A stretch of DNA of 64,000 nt, taken from positions 19,654,001-19,718,000 of the forward strand of contig OU612073.1 of the NCBI GenBank assembly GCA_914767715.1. Reading direction: 5' to 3'. The notes beneath the pieces were generated by a model. It was not told the origin of the DNA. It searched no databases and saw only the letters and a program-made list of their open reading frames with translations. This document shows, one piece after another, positions 59,601-64,000 of the stretch. A program made the translations under genes and the position numbers. The stretch is from Membranipora membranacea. Lineage: Eukaryota > Bryozoa > Gymnolaemata > Cheilostomatida > Membraniporidae. Position 1 is the stretch's first letter; each line of letters opens with the position of its first letter.

Positions 59601-60875
59601 TCATTGAGGATACCTATTACATGCGTTTCATTCATTGCGCAATCGTTGATTTTCAGCGGTCGATACAAAATCACGCCAGTCTGTCTACTCCTTATGCCTG
59701 CAGTTCTCTGCATCTAGTGCTGTAATGAAGTCTGACGGGAATAAGTATATTACATATCTGCTCCATATCTCTAATATGGGACGGGAGCGGTCTGAAAGAT
59801 AAATGTTACACGGGTGTATCACTCACGATGTCGTAACCATGCCCGACCAGCATGCTGGTTCAGTCTATCTCTGATCAGACGTAAAGTTGTGTGTCTAGGT
59901 GATGACTGAGGTATCAAAGTCCCAGCTTGTTACTGGGTGAGGTATCGGTAAGGCTGAAGTGGCATGTTCTTGTTTTTTGATAAGGTCGGTAATGTATATA
60001 GCTGATAAACTTTTGCCAATTTGTTTCTGTTTGTCTAGACAAGGTCTTGTTGTTGAAAGAATATTTATATCAAGTTATGATGCAATGTTTATAATCCAGA
60101 GAAACAAGTAAGAAACCCTGTTGGTGTAATGAGGCAGAGGGATATTGTGATTCCCTGTTAGGAGTTGGTTAGTTAGCAGACATACGATCTCTTGATGATA
60201 TTACTGCATCAGCCAGTGTTAGCTTGTTATTTGAGTTTTGATTGTCTTGTCAAATTGATGGCGAGTTCTTCTGGCGTTGCTGAGGAGTTGAGTCACCAAA
60301 GTATAAAGTTCTGTAGTGAAAGCTTTATTTAATGTGCAAATCTATCAAGCTGTATAACTACTCAAGATAAGTTTATCCTCTTCCGTCAACAAATGAAGGT
60401 TCTTACTGATGTTTATCTCTAAAACATCAGATATCACTGAGCTGAGATTCTAATTTTAAAAAAGCCTTCAAATTTACTAAATGATTTCCAGATTAATCAG
60501 GTTTCACCATCACAACATGTCAACAATTAATCTCTTTGTCTGAGTTGTTTCCTACCAGGGCCAAAACTGAAGCTAAAGCTTACGTCCCTGGATAGATTAA
60601 ATAGATACAATCGTCTGCTCTGTAACTACCAGTAACTTAAAACTTTCTAATTACAGAAGTGCATTAATACAGAGCCGCACTCATCTTCAATACCAGCAGC
60701 AGAAAGTGAATTATGGAGAGCAGTAGATGGGATGATGTCGAGTCGTCGTGACGACACAGTGAACAAACTATCCGAGATGGGATTGTCTGAAGGTAACCCT
60801 GACGATGAGAGTGATGAAGGACAAATATGGCAAATGATTGAGGGGCGTCTACCCTACACCCTCGACATGGTCTGA
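29606..60875 (+). CDS. MAP7/ensconsin-family protein, long isoform A (21 exons, 1417 residues)
   Basis: Microtubule-associated protein that binds the lattice through an N-terminal basic coiled coil and, in the characterised family members, recruits and activates kinesin-1 through the C-terminal MAP7 domain. The exons listed below total 4254 nt with consistent phases. Layout by residue: 1-170 acidic/serine-rich; about 172-275 charged coiled coil (SRKEREEKVRETREKM to KRRKRREQEEEERKRNF); 280-288 YGFGSSAPR, like the FGSSTPR motif of the family; 290-880 basic Ser/Thr/Pro/Ala-rich linker; about 882-1022 MAP7 domain ending LERKKKLEMIMKRVK, like the vertebrate RKKRxEEIMKRTR; then a disordered tail. 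It is longer than vertebrate MAP7 proteins. Which paralogue it corresponds to cannot be told; invertebrates usually have one gene. Two alternative first exons exist. Confidence 0.92.
29658..34826 (+). other. MAP7 intron 1 (5.2 kb)
   Basis: No coding exon found. Contains a hairpin with 22-bp arms at 32311-32362. The sequence is otherwise AT-rich and unremarkable; a first intron of this size commonly holds enhancers, but none can be named. Confidence 0.6.
32311..32362. repeat. Hairpin with 22-bp arms and 8-nt loop
   Basis: Arms 32311-32332 and 32341-32362 pair at 20 of 22 positions. The arm length is microRNA-like, but the total stem is short for a pre-miRNA and the flanks do not extend it. 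Confidence 0.75.
34827..35102 (+). CDS. MAP7 exon 2
   Basis: Acceptor ctttgacag, donor TTCAG|gtaatg, phases 1 to 1. Acidic, Ser/Thr-rich: MSGMMEVEEIVLHSESIDST and DDKENEDASGANNIS. Symmetric, 92 codons, so it could be skipped in frame. Confidence 0.88.
35592..35777 (+). CDS. MAP7 exon 3
   Basis: Acceptor acctagcag, donor ATCAG|gtaggg, phases 1 to 1. Basic Ser-rich: SKSMTEPSPREQSSRSTTRS and KRSSSADANKSPESA. Symmetric, 62 codons. Confidence 0.88.
36012..36047. repeat. Perfect 36-bp palindrome without spacer
   Basis: Centred on GGATATATATCC between 36029 and 36030, with CACAGAGTAA arms. Intronic (after MAP7 exon 3). Confidence 0.95.
36312..36419 (+). CDS. MAP7 exon 4, N-terminal coiled coil
   Basis: Acceptor ttatatcag, donor AACAG|gtaagc, phases 1 to 1. 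Encodes SLSRKEREEKVRETREKMAK, then EQERKLQDLLDAQKT: the start of the charged, presumably microtubule-binding helix. Present only in isoform A. Confidence 0.93.
38375..38504 (+). CDS. MAP7 alternative first exon B
   Basis: ATG preceded in frame by a TAG (GTTTAGGGTACAATCATG). Encodes MLFTVATALDPSADSASSLV, then ITNTERGKHSTAFWVLDD and TPSDH. A strong donor (CATT|gtaagt) leaves it in phase 1, the phase needed by exon 5 at 39395. Isoform B would be about 1253 residues and start inside the coiled coil. There is no transcript proof, but the open frame, donor and phase agree. Confidence 0.6.
39395..39519 (+). CDS. MAP7 exon 5, coiled coil continued
   Basis: Acceptor ttgtttttag, donor GAG|gtaaga, phases 1 to 0. 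Encodes EELRSKQQEIRKKRLDDMRS, then KDGERQRAAEERRKRREQEE. Shared by isoforms A and B. Confidence 0.93.
39781..39818. repeat. 15-bp inverted repeat
   Basis: TCACCATAAACATAT at 39781-39795 faces its exact complement at 39804-39818 across an 8-nt spacer, in MAP7 intron 5. Confidence 0.95.
41505..43046 (+). CDS. MAP7 alternative first exon C (514 codons)
   Basis: The longest open frame in the window. ATG at 41505 is preceded in frame by TGA two codons earlier, so this is a start rather than an internal exon. It ends at CTG|gtaaac in phase 0 and joins exon 6 at 45333 as KIQKALL-ERKRNFL, giving about 1682 residues without exons 1-5. Visible features: a short charged helix at 44-66; two SILK motifs at 97-100 and 106-109; Asn/His-rich 320-345; PPEY at 359-362, a possible WW ligand; Ser-Pro clusters 370-420; a Cys-x-Cys-Cys-x-His group at 439-444; RRRSS near 458. 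I recognise no named domain. The frame length and smooth phase join make it very likely coding. Confidence 0.8.
43047..45332 (+). other. Intron between MAP7 exon C and exon 6
   Basis: No exon seen. Contains a small inverted repeat near 44133-44176 (TGGCCGAG facing CTCGGCCA). Confidence 0.6.
45333..45564 (+). CDS. MAP7 exon 6, common core start
   Basis: Acceptor tatcttgtag, donor CAGG|gtaatg, phases 0 to 1. Encodes ERKRNFLKKRLERANRADNE, then KHESYGFGSSAPRFED and SMSQLNLSAIRRSGAVS. The FGSSAPR motif supports the MAP7 assignment. First exon common to all three isoforms. Confidence 0.93.
47118..47324 (+). CDS. MAP7 exon 7
   Basis: Acceptor atttctcgtag, donor AATT|gtaagt, phases 1 to 1, 69 codons. 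Ser/Thr/Pro-rich with RPLSKSTTNISGQRNGGPRH and RRVSAGTS. Confidence 0.9.
48115..48336 (+). CDS. MAP7 exon 8, carries RISF motif
   Basis: Acceptor ttcacacag, donor GGAG|gtatga, phases 1 to 1, 74 codons. Encodes LQQHKRRKPRISFSPVTLIN, then a Ser run. KRRKPRISF (RISF at 48144-48155) fits the RVxF consensus for PP1 docking, with basic residues before it. Confidence 0.9.
48498..48681. repeat. Two poly-C tracts in one MAP7 intron
   Basis: Runs of about 14 C (from 48498) and about 18 C (from 48663), each preceded by TTCAC or CTCAC. Length is likely unstable and prone to sequencing error. Confidence 0.9.
49356..49496 (+). CDS. MAP7 exon 9
   Basis: Acceptor gtttgcag, donor ATCAG|gtttgt, phases 1 to 1, 47 codons. 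Encodes AGRPRPSSELPDSLKKSVSR and KGNKNNKSSATS. Confidence 0.88.
50067..50288 (+). CDS. MAP7 exon 10
   Basis: Acceptor ttatttgcag, donor CCAT|gtaatt, phases 1 to 1, 74 codons. Encodes FSKSRPSHSPVELIKPLPSS and HKIGLSSRPPRP: a basic, proline-rich linker. Confidence 0.88.
50555..50677. repeat. Dispersed repeat related to 22.2 kb
   Basis: Shares CCTAGATCA(A/G)GTTT and the GAATGCAGGCAAA stretch with 22202-22302. Has its own central hairpin (ACTGGTCA facing TGACCAGT, 50606-50625). Confidence 0.5.
51185..51300 (+). CDS. MAP7 exon 11
   Basis: Acceptor cctttacag, donor AAG|gtaata, phases 1 to 0. Encodes EVTPRRPVNGNSTLDRKPKT then PKTPDNTKNKSDSDGQQK. Lys/Pro/Thr-rich with TP sites. Confidence 0.88.
51694..51858 (+). 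CDS. MAP7 exon 12
   Basis: Acceptor atacacgcag, donor AAG|gtaagc, phases 0 to 0, 55 codons. Encodes ANLKTRSASATRPTKSTTIS and ERPTKAQRAAKADAMSK. Confidence 0.9.
52227..52313 (+). CDS. MAP7 exon 13
   Basis: Acceptor ctgtgacag, donor AAG|gtttgt, phases 0 to 0, 29 codons. Encodes SMYTPSAAASSLSTSGSRPD. A short symmetric exon, a candidate for optional inclusion. Confidence 0.82.
52968..53274 (+). CDS. MAP7 exon 14, Lys/Ser/Ala-rich linker
   Basis: Acceptor ttgtatag, donor ACGA|gtaagt, phases 0 to 1. Repetitive basic sequence: ARSVGNISKAAALTTKKESD, KAAASGRKSATPSKASASGT and SKPSSKTATPASSRRSS. Confidence 0.92.
53575..53771 (+). CDS. MAP7 exon 15, Ala/Pro-rich linker
   Basis: Acceptor gttttgcag, donor AAG|gtatat, phases 1 to 0. 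Encodes SEVESKDGAATKASTEVTAD and later PAPAAQTPAAAPTTKDGKKA. Confidence 0.92.
54061..54270 (+). CDS. MAP7 exon 16, MAP7 domain first part
   Basis: Acceptor ataatcacag, donor CAG|gtgaga, phases 0 to 0. Encodes EEYKAKLAEKRREAREKADR, then EAEEERLRQEELRLAEEEKE. Matches the family pattern AxxLAEKRRxAREQxEREEQE. Kinesin-1-binding region in the family. Confidence 0.95.
54343..54517. mobile_element. Pogo/Tigger-like MITE (175 bp)
   Basis: Ends CAGTGTAAGCTGGTTAATTC and, reverse-complemented, CAGTGCAGTTCACTTAATTA. Flanked by TA on both sides (54341-54342, 54518-54519), as for Tc1/mariner-class insertion. Internal TTAATTCAAA-type motifs are typical of pogo-derived MITEs. Lies in the intron inside the MAP7 domain. 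Confidence 0.6.
54895..55080 (+). CDS. MAP7 exon 17, MAP7 domain middle
   Basis: Acceptor catgtaattag, donor AAAAAG|gtatgt, phases 0 to 0. Encodes ERLEKAIEEEEKRKRDESER, then EQEKREKERQDRIAKEEQEK and LERKK. Confidence 0.95.
55081..56404. repeat. GT-rich minisatellite, 25-bp and 31-bp units with TTAGGG
   Basis: The array starts at the exon 17 donor. After a (GT)n-rich lead-in (to about 55190), some 45 units follow of TGTGTGTGCAGGAGTGTG plus TTAGGGG. A longer variant inserts a second GTTGTGTG block. Every unit has TTAGGG, the animal telomere hexamer, and TGTGCAG, an acceptor-like string. Each unit carries a TAG and the length is not a multiple of three, so it is not coding. Confidence 0.95.
56751..57015 (+). 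CDS. MAP7 exon 18, MAP7 domain end and SPLL repeats
   Basis: Acceptor aatttatag, donor ATGG|gtaagt, phases 0 to 1. Begins KLEMIMKRVKTSSPTP, the conserved end of the MAP7 domain. Then a Ser/Gly-rich stretch and two copies of one motif, FKSPLLQGLM (1068) and FSSPLLNNLM (1092), 24 residues apart. Confidence 0.94.
57362..57827 (+). CDS. MAP7 exon 19, acidic/Asn-rich tail
   Basis: Acceptor aacattacag, donor AAAAG|gtcagt, phases 1 to 2. Low-complexity Asn/Ser/Gln: KSDDSSSNSSNSQQNSQQAS, TVDDDNINATINSSSAIAG. Likely disordered. Confidence 0.9.
57918..57945. repeat. 12-bp hairpin, 4-nt loop
   Basis: CCAAGGAGTTAA, loop CTCT, TTAACTCCTTGG. Intronic, 90 bp after the exon 19 donor. Further partial copies of CTCCTTGGT follow nearby. 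Confidence 0.95.
58212..58476 (+). CDS. MAP7 exon 20
   Basis: Acceptor ttttatacag, donor AAG|gtagtg, phases 2 to 0. Encodes GLSEERQGTFEEVLTLSGTE, SSPLIAFENPAAPPTTTTHT, then a Ser run. SSPLIAFENP is a hydrophobic island in a disordered tail. Confidence 0.92.
58477..60656 (+). other. MAP7 last intron (2.2 kb)
   Basis: No exons seen. Contains a poly-G run near 59310 and a more CpG-containing patch at about 59360-59470. Confidence 0.6.
60657..60875 (+). CDS. MAP7 exon 21, C-terminus and stop
   Basis: Acceptor ctaattacag, phase 0, 72 codons and TGA. Encodes AAESELWRAVDGMMSSRRDD, then TVNKLSEMGLSEGNPDDESD and QIWQMIEGRLPYTLDMV. Compact and less repetitive than the preceding tail, so possibly a short folded or binding segment. 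Confidence 0.92.
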   Translation, partial: KCINTEPHSSSIPAAESELWRAVDGMMSSRRDDTVNKLSEMGLSEGNPDDESDEGQIWQMIEGRLPYTLDMV

Positions 60876-62570
60876 ATTCTAGCCTGTGATCCATAATTCA
60901 ATATTTAAAAAGATGGATATAATGTATTAAACTAATGTACACTATTTTACTTTTCAGTATGATGTACTTTATATTGTATTTTGGTAAATGTAACTCAATA
61001 ATTAATTTTTTTCCCAAGAAATCAGTAAACTAAGAATGATATTTATTGGAGATGAGTATTGATATGTAATATCGGGACGAGTTATAATGAGAAGTTGCTG
61101 GACCCAGGATGGGATGATTTTATTTTATACAGCGTTATTAAAGTTTCCCATGTTGTTTTTTGTTCATAAGTTAATTTTTTGTGCCGATTTACGTTAGTTT
61201 TTGTTAGTTAGATCAAACATTTTGTTTGTTACCATTCCAACACGTAGAACAACCACGGAGATCATAAAATAGCTGGCCGTATCTCCAGTCAATACGATCA
61301 ACAGCTTTGTCGGGATAATCTTCCTGATACCAAAACCTTACATATATCAGGAGATTTATTGTAAATTATTTCTGTTTCCAATTTTTTTCTACATTACAAT
61401 GCTTCTGAGGGCACTTTTCAGTTTTGTCACAAGAGCCTACAGAGCAGCTATGTTGAGGAATGTCGCTACAACGTCTCATTTTCCAGCTTTTCACTCTTCC
61501 TCAAACCAAGGAGTTCGGGTCGTCTCTCTTGACTCCTTGCTCAAACATTTAGTTCAATAGTCGCGTGGGTTGCCACCTGTCTAAAACTTGCCAAAAAACA
61601 GTTTCAATATATTTTTGCTGGTACTTTTAGAGTTTTGGTGGTTCAGTGCACGCGTCCGGGTCATCGCTGATCCCTCCATAGTTAATTATTGATAGGCTGA
61701 CGGCGTAACGTCGCAGACTCACACTAACAGTGTAACGTTGTATTGTTGTATTTTGTGCTGCTATGCATTATTATACATTATTTTACTGGATTAATTGTTG
61801 GAATTCGGGAATATTCTATATTATTACTATAAATCAGCCATGCCTATATTTAGCAAAAAATAAAAAACAATGCTTCATACACTGTATCAGAGTGAGCAGT
61901 ACCTATCATCATTATATGTTAGAATGTAATAATCATAGACAAAGACAGTTTTTTGTCCATGGTAAACACCATCTCAGTATGCTGACAGACAGATGTAACA
62001 CTGTATTCAGAGAGGACCATCATGCTAAGAACGCACCGTTATAGCATGGCAGAGCGTCACTCATGATAGAAAATACTAAATAATGACATCATACCAATAA
62101 AAAATAGCATTTTCAGAACACTCATATATGATAAAAAGGTATGATAAAAATGTCTAGTTATTATTCTTAAATACCGAAAAAGTCAATTACAACAGTTTTG
62201 CTGACAAGATTAGTTACACTTAAACATTGTTGCGATAGTAATTTGTGCTTTCTTCAATTATCACTGATCATGATTATGTTTTTATTCGTATATATTTATA
62301 TTTATCATACAGGAGATATATAGTATAATAATACTAACAATACTAATTGTAAATCAGCTGTTTTGTTCTGAACATGACACTGGCTCAGCCTCATTTACCT
62401 AATTGTCTCCAATATCATATCACGGACATATTTGTGGTGGGAGTTATTGTTATGACGTGATCGCTGACACTAATCAGCTGTGGTGACAAGATGTGGACTT
62501 TGGACTCTGTGATTTATCAGGCCGTAGCTGAGCGTCACACAGAGAGGCCGAAGTGTTGCACATCGAGGAA
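60876..62570. other. MAP7 3' UTR and downstream intergenic DNA
   Basis: AT-rich. A 93-codon ATG frame at 61763-62044 lacks recognisable features. CpG-richer sequence near 61640-61740 and TGACGT-type motifs near 62453 could be regulatory. Confidence 0.45.
61137..61142 (+). promoter_or_regulatory. Candidate MAP7 polyadenylation signal ATTAAA
   Basis: About 260 nt after the stop and followed by a GTTGTTTTTTGTTC U/GU-rich stretch. No canonical AATAAA lies closer to the stop. Confidence 0.45.
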
Positions 62571-62651
62571 ATGATGAGCCATTCATATCATCTTATACAG
62601 CTGCAGGCTTATGTGTGCGGTGTGGACTTTGATCAGTCTAATAGCTCAATG
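62571..62651 (+). CDS. Candidate first exon of a further plus-strand gene
   Basis: ATG ATG with a purine at -3, 27 open codons (MMSHSYHLIQLQAYVCGVDF, then DQSNSSM) and a strong donor ATG|gtaagc in phase 0. No second exon is visible in the remaining 1.3 kb and the peptide is not recognised. It could be chance. Confidence 0.3.
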
Positions 62652-64000
62652 GTAAGCATGATATAATGTATCCACCAATACCCAGCATGGTGATTGATAT
62701 ATCAGTTAGCCGAGTACCAATTCTACATCAACAATCAATTGTACAGTACCCACGCCAACAAAGCTAGCATCTCTAATTCTGTGGTTTCCTTCTTCAGTGA
62801 TTTTTACGTGATAGATCTCAGATCACACATTGGCCGAGTGATCATAACATAGCTTTCTATGACGTCATGCTTGTCAATAAAGAATAATTACTCTGTTAAT
62901 TCTTCAAGGCTAATGTAGTTTAAACTAAAGCTAATGCTTCTAGGGTAGGGGTACTATTTAGCTCTTTGAATGGATTAGTAACTAATAAAGCAAGCTGATT
63001 ATTATGGAAAGTTTTCAGAGAGATTTACTCAGCACAGGTCTTTGCATGTGAGTGTGTACATGAGGACTTGTCATGAGACACCGTTAGTGTATACATGCAT
63101 TTCATCAGCCTCAGATTTATTGCAGCCCGTTGAACTTGTTGAAATGTTCCAGGTCAATATTATTATTAACATGCCCACAAACATGAAATGCACAATCCTA
63201 TAATATAATTCACCACTAATATCCTGCTGACTGTGTAGTGTCAGCATGTTTCACATCGTGTTTATCATACCACCATGTAACGCAACAACGTAAAACGTAG
63301 GCCAACATTCACCCTGATGTATATTATGGTGGTGGTAATGTTACACATACTGACCCACTCTGAGATGGAATCATGAGGAACAAACAACGCAGATCAGACT
63401 GTTGGCAAATTTTTACACTCAGTGTTATTTTCACAAAGTTTGCATACACATTTTAAACTTTCGAAAGATCTTGAAAGTAAAAATGGCTTATAATTTCCGA
63501 TTTGAGACCGATAATTTATGTCATCAAACTGAGATTTGTATCATACCAAAAATACACCTGTAGATTTTATAACATTCTCATTTCCTGCTATAACATATTT
63601 ATATTTACGTATGCATTTTATTCTTCACTTGTCACATTTTGTAAAAGTTAATTAAGATAGGAACTTATTAGGCTTCTAGGAATTTTTTCTTATTGACGCC
63701 CCAGTTTAGGTGCTAATTAATGCACTTAATATATGAGTAGGAAGCTGTGAAATCACGTTTATATAGTCTGATAGAAAAGGCTGCCCGGCGGGCGGGCAGG
63801 TGTCTGAGGGGGCTCAGCCTACTGCTGCCATAAACTGGACCCCGTTACATGCTGGCTATGGATAAGCTTTGGTGGAATAGAGCCTGCCCGAGAACATGTT
63901 TGAGGTTTGTTTATTGGCATTTCTTTAAAATCCATCCAATATTTAGGCAGAGGCAACACCGTTGATTGATTAAATAAATCAACATTGCCAACTGGTTCTC
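62652..64000. other. Right edge, no gene recognised
   Basis: AT-rich with short open frames only; would be intron if the 62571 exon is real. A GGCGGGCGGGC patch lies near 63787. Confidence 0.45.

Noticed and set aside
61763-62044. 93-codon open frame downstream of MAP7
   Set aside because: No recognisable domain or exon structure; AT-rich with biased residues, most likely chance.

Overview
The window looks like a piece of an invertebrate animal nuclear genome. It is AT-rich, its genes are split into many short exons with GT-AG introns, and it carries simple repeats and small DNA transposons. No bacterial-style genes, rRNA or tRNA were seen. The lineage cannot be fixed from the sequence; a spiralian or other marine invertebrate would fit.

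Two genes arranged head to head dominate the window. On the minus strand, 29435 down to about 14057, is a 12-exon homologue of WDCP (WD repeat and coiled-coil-containing protein, human C2orf44). On the plus strand, 29606 to 60875, is a 21-exon MAP7/ensconsin-family microtubule-associated protein. Their start codons are only 170 bp apart, and the gap holds two inverted CCAAT boxes and a perfect CRE (TGACGTCA), so it is probably a shared bidirectional promoter. I built both models by hand: every chosen junction is GT-AG, all phases agree, and each coding total is a multiple of three (654 and 1417 residues).

The MAP7 gene has two more candidate first exons, at 38375 and 41505. They splice in frame into successively later exons and would give isoforms of about 1253 and 1682 residues that lose part or all of the N-terminal basic coiled coil but keep the C-terminal MAP7 (kinesin-1-recruiting) domain. 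The 41505 exon adds about 514 otherwise undescribed residues, including two SILK motifs. A downstream constitutive exon has an RISF motif, so this isoform has the layout of a protein phosphatase 1 docking protein.

Region by region: 1-1800 holds two unidentified exon-like blocks, one with a one-base frameshift. 1800-13100 is mostly empty intergenic DNA with a 12-bp tandem array near 4.0 kb. 13.1-13.4 kb holds stacked hairpin/MITE-like sequences. 13.7-29.4 kb is WDCP, with an 881-bp non-autonomous hAT-like element (perfect 8-bp target duplication) in one intron and splice sites inside short tandem duplications. 29.6-60.9 kb is MAP7, including a 1.3-kb intronic minisatellite whose unit contains TTAGGG. 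61-64 kb is the 3' flank plus a possible first exon of another plus-strand gene.
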